A DNA stretch of 37,657 nt, from NCBI GenBank assembly GCA_964402405.1, contig CAYOCE010000008.1, positions 1 through 37,657 of the forward strand, written 5' to 3'. The notes under the pieces are model-generated. The model did not search any database and was not told the DNA's origin. It saw only the letters and a program-made list of their open reading frames with translations. The DNA comes from CAYOCE01 sp964402405 (GTDB lineage: Bacteria > Pseudomonadota > Alphaproteobacteria > UBA7879). Below, in pieces: positions 16,379 to 24,629 of the stretch. Position numbers and translations under genes: made by a program. The stretch's first letter is position 1; each line of letters opens with the position of its first letter.

Positions 16379-17710
16379 TTAACCTGCCATAAGTACAGCA
16401 CAACTTCTAAAGATATTCCCAACTGAATTGTTAATGGCAGAATTAGGGTTAATTCCAATAGTTTGGCATGCTGCGCTTCCAAAACAATTGTTGGTGCAAT
16501 CTGCTGCTGTACCTGCACCAGAATCATAAGCTATGTTACAATTTCTTGTGCAAGCTACACTCTGGTTACAAGCATTAAAGCCAGTATAATATCCTCCTCC
16601 AAGGGCAGCAAAGGAAGCAATGGTATTCTGATTAACCCCTATTGCTACGCATGTGGCATCTGCAAAACAATACGTATTGTAACAGTGGTTCACGCTATCA
16701 CCTCCTGAGGATATTATTTCGCTGTAGACAAGAGCACCAGCTGTAGCACAGCTCGTGGCGCAAGTGTTGATAGCAGATGATACACTATAGCACGCCGCTA
16801 AGTTATCAGGAGAAGTATCAGAGATAGTGGATATGCTTATTCCTGCAGCAATACAACTTGAGTGACCAAGGCAAGAGAAACAATCTACACCTGTAGTGTC
16901 GCTTCCAGCCCCTGCGCACCCCGTATTACAATCAGCTCTGGCACTGGCAAGGCAATCACCAACCCAAGGCATGGAGCTATTAAATGTAACACCGGCATAT
17001 AGGCAATCACTATTACCAAAAGCAGCGGCACAGCTAGCATAATCCGATCCAGCATTGACAACGGCTGTATGGCAAGCAGAAACTCTTGCTAAAATTGCAT
17101 ATCCAGCATTCAAATTTGGGTATTTGCCGAGCAAAGAAATAGGATTGAAGAAGCTATCAAGGTTAGAGGTTGGCGTGCTGGCATCTGTGGTGATTCCAAT
17201 ATTTGTGCAAACTGTATTAGAAAGGCACGACAAGAAAGCTGTACCTGTATGGTCACCGGAGGTACTGGCACATGCGCGTTCACAAGCTAGGAATCGATCT
17301 GTTACTCCAAGGCAAGTAGCCGTAATAACACCGGATCTATACTGCATAGTACAAGAAGAGCTTCTTTTATTAAAAAGTCCCTGAACAGCTTCTCCTACTT
17401 TTTTTGGTACATTGTATACCTTGACAATAAATTTATCGTTAGTTAATCCTTGTTCTATAGTATATTACCCTGTTTGATAAAAACCATCATTATTTTTTCC
17501 ACAAACACCCGAGATATTCTGATATGTGCACAAAGCAGACATTGTAATCCCAGAATTTGAATAAGAATGTGCAGTAGAATATCTTTGGGCAGCCACTTGA
17601 ATGCCTGTAATTTTTGTATACAAACTCAGAGCAGCTGCTTTCTCGGGAGAGGCTGCAGCAGATATGGCAAAATTTAGCAAAAGGCTGATGAGGGTGAGTA
17701 AAGGTTTCAT
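16379..17710 (-). pseudogene. Cysteine-rich exported paralogue C, interrupted by an in-frame TAA
   Basis: From the ATG at 17710 the frame runs 81 codons to a TAA at 17465-17467 and then continues in the same frame to 16379. Homology to paralogue D continues without shift: D has YQSVRYTV where C has YQTG-stop-YTI. The full product would be 443 residues with the shared signal peptide and helix region. It would also have type-1 modules at CERACASTSGD and CNTGCAGAGSD, a type-2 module at CHTAVVNAGSDYASC, and two further variants near the C-terminus. The single nonsense codon suggests a young pseudogene, although readthrough or a base error cannot be excluded. The long downstream frame remains open, so decay is recent or selection persists. 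Confidence 0.75.
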
Positions 17711-17775
17711 TGGAAACTACAATACATGCAACTATTGGAAGTAGGCAATATCAAAACGACATTGTGTGAAAAAAA

Positions 17776-17829
17776 ATGGGAGAAAAAATTCGGGAAAAAT
17801 TAATAGTCCATTTTTGCCTAAACTTTAGG
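17776..17829 (+). pseudogene. Remnant of the bolA 5' end
   Basis: An ATG at 17776 followed by GEKIREKLIVHFCLNF matches the first 15 or so residues of intact bolA (MKEKIREKLTAYFCPLVL at 19437). The upstream 70 bp also align with the bolA/paralogue-D intergenic region, including AGGCAATATCAAAA and AATTCGGGAAAAATTAA. Similarity stops near 17825, just where paralogue D ends, so this is a duplication scar and not a gene. Confidence 0.85.
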
Positions 17830-19372
17830 AATAACCAGCAGTAACACAGGCTGAATAATTGGATGATTGCGTGCTTGTCAAGAAATTAGTGCCAGCAACT
17901 GTCGTGTTATAACAAGTTCCACAATCCCTGCATACGGCCTCTATCTGAAAAGCATAATCCCTGTCAGCGGATGCCGCAGAAAAATTAGATGCCCCTTCTT
18001 GCAGTGTAGCATCTGCAAGAAGATTTTCAATAGCAGTTGTAATATCACCAGATGTAACTGGATTGGAAGGGAAAGTAGCTATACCATAGGCACTATTAAA
18101 TAGGCAAGCAGTATGGCAAGGGCTAGCCAGATAATTTCCACAATTAGCATACGCTGTAACATAACTTCCCGACAATGAGGAACTAACATCACTGCAATTA
18201 ATAGAAGCAGTGTTACAAGAATCATAAGTATAATTGGCGGTAATCGCCGCTTTTAATGAGCCAATGCAGCTCATAAGTGTAGAAATACTAGTTTTTTGAG
18301 TTGAACAATTACTATCATTACACATCTGATAGTTGGTAGGAGTAACACTACTGCTACTACCCCCATTGGTTAACATATGGGCATCAATACTACCACCAGA
18401 GACACCATTACACGCTGCTGTACATTGGGCAGACGTTGCGACAAATCCATCACAGCCAGGAACCTGAGAATAGAAGTCCACTGATATTCCATCGTTTGTA
18501 TTATCAGTTTGCACAATGTTATAAGCAGTCGTACATCCACCAATGGTGGGAGTCATGTATATGGAGTTACCATTCAACTGATTCGCAACAAAGCAGTTGG
18601 CTAGGAATTTAAAGGTGATAACCTGGGAATCAATATTATCCATGGTAATTCCAGAATAACCACAATAGCTATTAACAGCTGAAACACAGGACGCATAGTT
18701 TGTGCCTGCGGCTAGCACATTTGAACGACAAGCCGCTAGGTGGGTTAAAATAGCGTCCCCTGCATTCAGGTTTGAATATCTGCTGAGTGAGGTGATGAGG
18801 GCTTCAAGGTTAGAACTTGGGGTAGTATTATCTTTAACAATGCCAGCATTCGTGCAGGCCGTATTTTCAAGGCATGACAAGAAAGCGGTGCCTGAAAGAT
18901 CACTGGATGTATCTGCACACAAAAAGTTACACCGCAAGAATCGATCTGAGGCGGTATAGATGACTGTAATAACGCCACCTTGATACGCAACACTGGCAGA
19001 AGAACTTTTGTTAACAAGCAAGCTCATAACTATGTGAGCCACTGATTTTTTGACACCATATAGACTTATTGAAATTTTGTCGCTTGCTGAACCTGGTGCG
19101 ACAGTATACCTAACTGATTGATAAATCCCGTCATTGTTTTGCCCACAAACTCCTGAAACGTTAATGGCGTTACATACAGATTTTATAGAAGCGTTAGCAT
19201 AGGTGCCATTTTGTAGGCTATAGTATTTTTGGACAGCTAATTTGAGGCCTGTAATTTTTGCATAGATACTTTTAGCAGCAGAAACATCTGCAGCATGCAT
19301 AAGGCCAGATGAAGCCTTTACGACTATGGCAAAGTTTAAAAAAACGCTAAATAGGATTAATAGGAATTTCAT
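17825..19372 (-). CDS. Cysteine-rich exported paralogue D
   Basis: Intact frame of 515 residues from the ATG at 19372, which aligns with paralogue starts; an in-frame ATG at 19402 would add ten residues. A signal peptide covers about 1-20. The helix SIYAKITGLKLAVQKYYSLQNGTY (about 33-56) resembles the N-terminal helix of type IV pilins, but the leader is Sec-type, not a prepilin leader. SGVCGQNNDGIYQSVRYTV follows. A type-1 module (CNFLCADTSSD...C-x5-C-x3-GI) and a type-2 module (CRSNVLAAGTNYASC) come next. The remaining 250 residues are Cys/Ser/Thr-rich with less regular spacing. It is divergent from bolA with a 64-bp gap. A TATAAT (19392-19397, minus) lies 19 nt before the start. Function unknown. 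Confidence 0.8.
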   Translation of the reverse strand: MKFLLILFSVFLNFAIVVKASSGLMHAADVSAAKSIYAKITGLKLAVQKYYSLQNGTYANASIKSVCNAINVSGVCGQNNDGIYQSVRYTVAPGSASDKISISLYGVKKSVAHIVMSLLVNKSSSASVAYQGGVITVIYTASDRFLRCNFLCADTSSDLSGTAFLSCLENTACTNAGIVKDNTTPSSNLEALITSLSRYSNLNAGDAILTHLAACRSNVLAAGTNYASCVSAVNSYCGYSGITMDNIDSQVITFKFLANCFVANQLNGNSIYMTPTIGGCTTAYNIVQTDNTNDGISVDFYSQVPGCDGFVATSAQCTAACNGVSGGSIDAHMLTNGGSSSSVTPTNYQMCNDSNCSTQKTSISTLMSCIGSLKAAITANYTYDSCNTASINCSDVSSSLSGSYVTAYANCGNYLASPCHTACLFNSAYGIATFPSNPVTSGDITTAIENLLADATLQEGASNFSAASADRDYAFQIEAVCRDCGTCYNTTVAGTNFLTSTQSSNYSACVTAGYS

Positions 19373-19436
19373 AAGAAGCACCATACATGCAATTATAAGC
19401 AATAGGCAATATCAAAAAGGCCTGAGGAGAAAAAAA

Positions 19437-19721
19437 ATGAAAGAAAAAATTCGGGAAAAATTAACGGCTTATTTTTGCCCATTGGTTTTAATCATAATCG
19501 ATGAATCTGCATTGCATGCAGGGCATAGGGAAGGGGGGGCGCGGGAAGGGACCCATTTTAAAATAGAAATGGTATCTGATGTTTTTGAGGAGATGCCCCA
19601 AATTTCAAGGCATCAGGCTGTGTATCAAGTGTTGGATGCTGAACTGAAAAGCAGGGTTCATGCGCTTTCCTTACATCTTAACCCCCCTCAGAATCATTCT
19701 GATGGTCACGATAAGGTGTAA
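19437..19721 (+). CDS. bolA: BolA-family protein
   Basis: 94 residues from the ATG at 19437, which has a GAGGAG ribosome site 7 nt upstream; the frame stays open further upstream only because it runs antisense into paralogue D. Typical BolA features are IIDESALHAGH (about 19-29), EGTHFKIEMVSDVFE, the RHQAVYQVLDAELKSRVHAL helix, and the conserved HAL/LSL C-terminal strand. BolA proteins partner with monothiol glutaredoxins in iron-sulfur handling and stress response. Its 5' end is duplicated as a remnant at 17776. Confidence 0.93.
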   Translation: MKEKIREKLTAYFCPLVLIIIDESALHAGHREGGAREGTHFKIEMVSDVFEEMPQISRHQAVYQVLDAELKSRVHALSLHLNPPQNHSDGHDKV

Positions 19722-19787
19722 AAACCTCTTCCTTTTTTTCTGAATGCTGTATAGTGTTTGAAAAAGTAGTGCAAGGAATGATATATA

Positions 19788-20507
19788 ATGTCAAAAAATA
19801 ATACGGTTATTGATTTCAAAAATGTGGGATTGCATTTTGCCCCAGGCCCCCGCTTGTTTGATAACCTCAATATCTCGATTGAAAAGGGTTCCTTTTCCTT
19901 TTTGACAGGGCTTAGTGGGTCTGGGAAGTCAACCTTTCTACGTCTGCTGTATTTAGATTTATTTCAAACCTCTGGGGATATCCGCCTCTTTGGGAAATCC
20001 AATCATGAGATCACCCGGGATGCGGTGGCATTGTTTCGGCGCAAGGTTGGGGTGGTGTTTCAGGATTTTCGACTTATCAATCATCTGTCCGCCCTTGAAA
20101 ATGTAGCATTACCCCTCAAGGCCCAGGGGGTAGATACGAAAAAGCGTCTAACCCAGGCCTATGAATTGTTGGATTGGGTGGGGCTGAAGGATTTTGTGGA
20201 TGCAAAGCCTCCTGTATTGTCGGGGGGACAGCAACAGCGTGTTGCCATTGCCAGGGCTGTTGTAATGCGGCCCCATTTGTTGTTGGCGGATGAGCCCACA
20301 GGAAATGTGGATGATAAGGTGGCTATTCGTTTGTTATATTTGTTCGAGGAACTCAACAAGGCAGGGACAACTATTTTGGTTGCAACCCATAACCAGCATT
20401 TAATATCCACCTTTCCTTATCCCCAATTGAATTTAGAGGGAGGCAACCTCAAGAAGATTGATCCTGCGTCTAACCCCAAGGAATACTATGGAGAATATTC
20501 CCTATGA
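19788..20507 (+). CDS. ftsE: Cell division ATP-binding protein FtsE
   Basis: ABC ATPase of the FtsEX complex, which activates periplasmic murein hydrolases at the septum. Walker A GLSGSGKST (41-49), the FQDFRL Q-loop (91-96), signature LSGGQQQR (144-151) and Walker B LLLADEP (164-170) are all intact in 239 residues. The stop overlaps the ftsX ATG (ATGA at 20504-20507). Confidence 0.94.
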   Translation: MSKNNTVIDFKNVGLHFAPGPRLFDNLNISIEKGSFSFLTGLSGSGKSTFLRLLYLDLFQTSGDIRLFGKSNHEITRDAVALFRRKVGVVFQDFRLINHLSALENVALPLKAQGVDTKKRLTQAYELLDWVGLKDFVDAKPPVLSGGQQQRVAIARAVVMRPHLLLADEPTGNVDDKVAIRLLYLFEELNKAGTTILVATHNQHLISTFPYPQLNLEGGNLKKIDPASNPKEYYGEYSL

Positions 20508-21403
20508 ATAGAACCCTCCCTTACTCAACAGATTTGCCACTAAAGGAAGATCCCTCTTCTCGGTTTGTGCCCTGGATTATTGGCCTGATGATTTATCTGG
20601 CGACTATTGCGTTGATGGTGGCCCTCAGTGTCAGCCATGTTAGATCCAAATGGGATCAGGGGTTGCAATCCAAAATAACCATTGAAATCCCCTCGACCCC
20701 TGATTTCCTAGAGGCCGAAAATGAACCTTCTCCAGAACATCAAAGGGTCCTAGATATCCTCAGGCGTGCCCGGGGCATTCGTAGTTTTCACATTATTCCC
20801 CGGTCTGAAATTATTGCGATGATGAAGCCTTGGTTGGGATCAGAAACAACCATTCAGGATCTTCCTTTTTCCACCCTCATTGATGTGGAAATTAGCGATC
20901 GATCCCTCTTGGATTTAGGACAGCTAAAAAATACCTTGGCAGAGGTATCTCCAAAGGTCCGGATTGAGGATCATCAGGTGTGGCAGCGCAGTATTTTAGA
21001 TTTGGCCAAAACGGCTGAGTTTATTAGTTTCTTGATTGTGGCTCTGATTTGTCTTGCGGCCATTAGTACCATTGCCTTCACCTCCCAAACCAGTTTGATT
21101 ATCCATCGTCAAATCATTGAAATTCTTCACCTGATCGGGGCTACCCATCGATATATTGCTTCCCAATTTGAACAACATGCGCTGCGTCTGGGAATTCGAG
21201 GAGGACTCTTTGGCTTTGGGCTTTCTCTGTTGACGATTTTGCTGGTCCAATTTTTTTCCCAGACAATGGACACCAGCATTTTAATGGAGCGCGCCTCTTT
21301 ATTTGAAATGATTGCCATTGGATTTTTGGTTCCCATCATTATTACCAGTTTGATGATGTTTTCAGCACGACTGACTGTTTTGGTGTTATTAAAGAAACTA
21401 TAG
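20504..21403 (+). CDS. ftsX: Cell division protein FtsX
   Basis: Permease-like partner of FtsE with 299 residues. A first membrane helix (about 25-48) is followed by a periplasmic domain (about 50-165), then three helices (about 170-195, 223-248, 265-295), the classic FtsX topology. The EILHLIGATHRYIASQFEQHALRLG stretch (split here as EILHLIGATHRYIAS and FEQHALRLG) is the conserved cytoplasmic loop. It is coupled to ftsE and followed 8 bp later by an acyltransferase gene. Confidence 0.92.
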   Translation: MNRTLPYSTDLPLKEDPSSRFVPWIIGLMIYLATIALMVALSVSHVRSKWDQGLQSKITIEIPSTPDFLEAENEPSPEHQRVLDILRRARGIRSFHIIPRSEIIAMMKPWLGSETTIQDLPFSTLIDVEISDRSLLDLGQLKNTLAEVSPKVRIEDHQVWQRSILDLAKTAEFISFLIVALICLAAISTIAFTSQTSLIIHRQIIEILHLIGATHRYIASQFEQHALRLGIRGGLFGFGLSLLTILLVQFFSQTMDTSILMERASLFEMIAIGFLVPIIITSLMMFSARLTVLVLLKKL

Positions 21404-21411
21404 GAGAGGCG

Positions 21412-22122
21412 ATGATCCTTTATATTAGATCCTTGATTTACAATATCCTATTTTTTGGCTTAACGTGTCCGTTGTTGATTATTTTTTCCCCAACCTTACT
21501 GCTATCTCCAAAAATTGCCAATTTTATTTCCAGCACATGGTGTTGGCTGAACATATGGTTTTTAAAACCCGTCTGTAATCTAAAATATAAGGTCGTGGGA
21601 TTTGAAAACATCCCCGATTATCCTGTTTTATTTGCCGCTAAACACCAGTCTACGTGGGAAACTTTAGCCTTAATTTTTATTTTAAAGGGCCCTGTTTTTA
21701 TTTTGAAAATCGAGCTTTTAAACATTCCTTTTTTCGGGGGATTCTTAAAAAAGGCAGATATGATTGCGGTGGACCGTAAGGCAGGGGGTAGCATGTTGCG
21801 CCTGATTGTGGAGGCTGCAAAGGACCGCATTGGCAAGGGGAGATCCATTATCATTTTTCCTGAGGGCCGTCGAACAAAGCCAGGTGAGCATCTAAAATAT
21901 CAGCGGGGTATTGCGTCCCTGTATGAACATCTAAATGTTCCTGTTATTCCCGTGGCTTTGAACTCTGGACTCTTTTGGCCCAGGAAGTCCTTCCTCAAAA
22001 AGCCCGGGGTTGTTACCGTTCAATTCCTTCCCCCCATCCTCCCTGGCATGGATCGGGATCAGTTCATGACATTATTGGAAGATACCATAGAAAAGGCCAG
22101 CGCGAAGCTGGCCAATGGGTAG
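21412..22122 (+). CDS. plsC: 1-acyl-sn-glycerol-3-phosphate acyltransferase (PlsC family)
   Basis: Acylates lysophosphatidic acid to phosphatidic acid in phospholipid synthesis. A membrane-associated N-terminus (about 8-50) precedes the catalytic block AAKHQSTWETL. Here H78 is followed after four residues by E83, an HX4E version of the usual HX4D. Block III FPEGRRTKPGE and a proline-rich VIPVALNSG strand are present. 236 residues is normal. The ATG has a GGAG ribosome site and follows ftsX by 8 bp, so it is likely in the same operon. Confidence 0.92.
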   Translation: MILYIRSLIYNILFFGLTCPLLIIFSPTLLLSPKIANFISSTWCWLNIWFLKPVCNLKYKVVGFENIPDYPVLFAAKHQSTWETLALIFILKGPVFILKIELLNIPFFGGFLKKADMIAVDRKAGGSMLRLIVEAAKDRIGKGRSIIIFPEGRRTKPGEHLKYQRGIASLYEHLNVPVIPVALNSGLFWPRKSFLKKPGVVTVQFLPPILPGMDRDQFMTLLEDTIEKASAKLANG

Positions 22123-22150
22123 TGACGTTTTTTTAATGTCATCCACACAT

Positions 22151-22197
22151 CGTCATCCCAAACCGCGAGCGATAGCGAGCGAGATTTGGGATGACAG
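22151..22197. repeat. Palindromic element, 'CGTCATCCC' class, between convergent genes
   Basis: Inverted arms GTCATCCCAAA (22152-22162) and TTTGGGATGAC (22186-22196) enclose a GCGAGCGATAGCGAGC loop. It sits between the converging plsC and the secreted-protein gene and could act as a bidirectional terminator, though without a long T run. Confidence 0.75.
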
Positions 22198-22203
22198 TAA
22201 ATC

Positions 22204-23001
22204 CTAGCTTGCTGCCGGTGCAGCAGGTGGATTTGGCAATGTGATAGTCGCAAAACGAGTTGCTCCTGCATCTGTGGTTCCATCCGTCAAAGAAAGATAG
22301 GCTTTTTTGGTGCTCCCAAACTCTGTAAAATCTGACCATCCATATGTAGCAACTGTATTAACCAACGGTTCAAGCAACTTGACCATCGCTTTTTTAACTA
22401 TATCATTTGCTGCCCACACGCGATACGCATCAAATTGGGCTTTTACTTGGGCCTTCTCGCTAGCCTGATAATCATTTCTCTGCAATGTGCGGACAGAAGT
22501 TGTCGCTAAAATTGCCGAGACCTTATCAAAGTCAATCTCAAAAATCGGGGTATCCCCAGCTAACTCTTTCCAGTAAAGCTCAGTCTTTCCATGACCATCT
22601 GCCGTAATGTCAAAAACTGCTCGGAATCCTCTATCAAGAGGCTCTCCGTCGGGGACGTGATATCCAGCAACTTTAGCCAATACCCTAATGGTTTCTGCTT
22701 CAAACCCTTTTGCCGTAAAAACACGACCACTGTCTGTTGCACGAGTCATTGCCGCCCCAACAGATTGGCTAATAGCCTCTGTAATGCCTCCAGCAGCTTC
22801 CACTGCTGAATTTCCAGATGCCGCTCCGGTTGTTCTAAGTATTCCCCCTACAACTTCCCCAGAGAATGCTAGAACTTGAACTGTAGCCTTTGTTGCCTCC
22901 ATCACATCAGAGCAAGTACACCCACATGAAGCTGATGCAGATTGCTCTTGCGCTGCAACCAACCCCAAAACAAATAATCCAATTTTTGATAATTTCTTCA
23001 T
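22204..23001 (-). CDS. Secreted protein of unknown function
   Basis: 265 residues with a signal peptide (about 1-24, ending SASA) followed at once by a CGCTC cluster. The next 70 residues are Ala/Gly/Thr-rich. The middle has FRAVFDITADGHGKTELYWK. The tail is NPPAAPAAS. No family recognised. The ribosome site AAGGAGGAA is strong and a good promoter lies upstream, so it should be well expressed. Confidence 0.8.
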   Translation of the reverse strand: MKKLSKIGLFVLGLVAAQEQSASASCGCTCSDVMEATKATVQVLAFSGEVVGGILRTTGAASGNSAVEAAGGITEAISQSVGAAMTRATDSGRVFTAKGFEAETIRVLAKVAGYHVPDGEPLDRGFRAVFDITADGHGKTELYWKELAGDTPIFEIDFDKVSAILATTSVRTLQRNDYQASEKAQVKAQFDAYRVWAANDIVKKAMVKLLEPLVNTVATYGWSDFTEFGSTKKAYLSLTDGTTDAGATRFATITLPNPPAAPAAS

Positions 23002-23052
23002 CGTAATATTCCTCCTTAATATGTGTTATTTCCCGTTTATTATTCTAAGTAT

Positions 23053-23081
23053 ACCATACCCCTTTGGGGGATTCTAGTCAA
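23053..23081 (-). promoter_or_regulatory. Predicted promoter for the secreted protein at 22204-23001
   Basis: Minus-strand TTGACT (23076-23081) and TATGGT (23053-23058) with a 17-nt spacer, about 51 nt upstream of the start. The spacer contains an imperfect CCCCCAAAGGGG palindrome that could bind a regulator. Confidence 0.6.
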
Positions 23082-23137
23082 AGTTCCTGGGGTCTGTTTG
23101 CAACATTTGAGCTCGTGAGTGATAAATCCCTTCCATC

Positions 23138-23304
23138 GTCATCCCGGANNNNNNNNNNNNNNNNNNNNNNNNNNNNNNNNNNNNNNNNNNNNNNNNNNNN
23201 NNNNNNNNNNNNNNNNNNNNNNNNNNNNNNNNNNNNNNNNNNNNNNNNTCCCGGATCTTTGCTGGTGCTCCTACGGAGCCCTGCGCTTCGTCCGGGATGA
23301 CAGC
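23138..23304. repeat. Palindromic element(s), 'CGTCATCCC' class, broken by a 100-N gap
   Basis: CGTCATCCCGGA (23137-23148) ends at the gap 23149-23248. The sequence resumes with TCCCGGA and ends with TCCGGGATGACAG, its inverted partner. The right side also holds GGTGCTCCTACGGAGCCC. The assembly probably failed because several copies lie here. Apart from the promoter, 23002-23345 holds nothing coding. Confidence 0.7.
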
Positions 23305-23345
23305 GCGTAGACCTTCTATCCTTACCTTTATTCTACCCCCAACTC

Positions 23346-23705
23346 TCACCCTTTGTGCAAATGGCTTTCTGCGTTTTCTTGGGAATTGAATATTTTAACC
23401 AGATCTGACTCGGCAGCCACATTTGTCATGCCTTCGCCTTCGCTGTCCCCTTCAACGGATCCTTCTTCGCTTTCCTTTTCCATGGCTGCAGGCACTTGGC
23501 AGGTGTCTTGGGTAGGATCGCAATTGGCATCCGTTCTTGTTTCCTCTAGAACAAGCGTTTGCTCATCGAGATCCACATAGGTGTTCCACCCAAATAGAAA
23601 AACGAGCCCGCCCACAACGATAATTCCCCCAAACAGCAAGATATACAAAAAGGCTCGTGTATCAGACGTGGTGATTTTATTGGGGATGCGTCGTTCTTTT
23701 GTCAT
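23346..23705 (-). CDS. Small single-pass membrane protein, unknown function
   Basis: 119 residues: a short basic N-terminus, one membrane helix (about 18-40, FLYILLFGGIIVVGGLVFLF), then an acidic extracytoplasmic tail with a close cysteine pair (CDPTQDTC) and Glu/Ser-rich low complexity. It follows rpoH by 19 bp on the same strand and may be co-transcribed. No family recognised. Confidence 0.7.
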   Translation of the reverse strand: MTKERRIPNKITTSDTRAFLYILLFGGIIVVGGLVFLFGWNTYVDLDEQTLVLEETRTDANCDPTQDTCQVPAAMEKESEEGSVEGDSEGEGMTNVAAESDLVKIFNSQENAESHLHKG

Positions 23706-23724
23706 AGTAGTAGTCCTCTAACAT

Positions 23725-24627
23725 TTAGTGGCCAACAACCCTTTTTAACTGGGTGTTGGCGTGGGCATGAATTGCCTTATGGAGCTTTTTGAAGGCAATA
23801 TTTTCAATTTGCCTCACCCGCTCTTTGGAGATATGAAGTTTGTGAGATACTTCCTCTAATGTCAATGGGGGTTCTGTTAACCTTCGATCTTTAATGATCA
23901 TCCTTTCCCTTGGATTCAAGGTTTCCATGCTTTCCTTTAGAAAAATATGGCGCGTATGTTGTTCTTGCTTTTGAATTAGGTGGGTTTCTTGGGTGTCTCG
24001 GTCATCCTCTAACCAATCAATCCATTCACCTTTATCCCCTTCGCTTTTGCTAATGGGGGCATTTAAAGAGGTATCTCCCCACCGGAGGCGTTGATCCATA
24101 TCCATGACTTCCTTGGGGGAGACGCCTAATAATTTTCCGATTTCTTTGGCATTAGCATCGCTAACGCCTTTGCCATCTGAAATATCTAATTTATTCTTTA
24201 AGCTTCGCAGATTAAAAAATAATTTTTTCTGGGCAGCTGTTGTCCCAATTTTTACCAAAGACCAGGATTTCAAGATATATTCCTGCATGGCTGCTTGAAT
24301 CCACCATCGGGCATAGGTTGAAAAACGATATCCCCGTTCTATATCAAACTTTTTAACAGCAATCATCATGCCGATATTGCCCTCTGCAATCAAATCTGCC
24401 ATGGGGAGGCCATACCCTCGGTAGCCTGCAGCAATTTTTGCCACCAATCGTAAATGGCTGGAAATCAATGCCTGGAGAGCCTTTGGATCTTGAGATTCCG
24501 CCCAATTTTTAGCATGGGTAAATTCTTCCTCAGCGGTGAGCATGGGAAATCGTTGAATTTTTTCCAAGTACCCCCTGAGGCCATCTTTATCAACTGAAGT
24601 ATGGGGGGCGAGTTGCAGATGGGCCAT
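23725..24627 (-). CDS. rpoH: RNA polymerase heat-shock sigma factor RpoH
   Basis: 300 residues. Region 2 has the core-binding and -10 recognition segments (DLIAEGNIGMMIAVKKFDIE, FSTYARWWIQAAMQEYI). The RpoH-box-like region is KKLFFNLRSLKNKL. Region 4 ends with LHISKERVRQIENIAFKKL, the -35-binding helix-turn-helix. RpoH redirects polymerase to heat-shock genes; candidates in this window are the Hsp20, hslO and J-protein genes. The start follows the upstream gene by only 2 bp, implying an operon. Confidence 0.95.
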   Translation of the reverse strand: MAHLQLAPHTSVDKDGLRGYLEKIQRFPMLTAEEEFTHAKNWAESQDPKALQALISSHLRLVAKIAAGYRGYGLPMADLIAEGNIGMMIAVKKFDIERGYRFSTYARWWIQAAMQEYILKSWSLVKIGTTAAQKKLFFNLRSLKNKLDISDGKGVSDANAKEIGKLLGVSPKEVMDMDQRLRWGDTSLNAPISKSEGDKGEWIDWLEDDRDTQETHLIQKQEQHTRHIFLKESMETLNPRERMIIKDRRLTEPPLTLEEVSHKLHISKERVRQIENIAFKKLHKAIHAHANTQLKRVVGH

Positions 24628-24629
24628 GA

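Noticed and set aside
17867..18103. Plus-strand frames across the cysteine-rich array
   Set aside because: They are antisense shadows; the minus-strand paralogues share conserved protein motifs that these frames lack.
19326..19436. N-terminal 37-codon extension of bolA
   Set aside because: It overlaps paralogue D antisense; the ATG at 19437 has a strong ribosome site and fits BolA length.
21643..21660. HX4E instead of HX4D in PlsC as a sign of a lost active site
   Set aside because: Glu is chemically equivalent and all other blocks are intact; I take it as a family variant.
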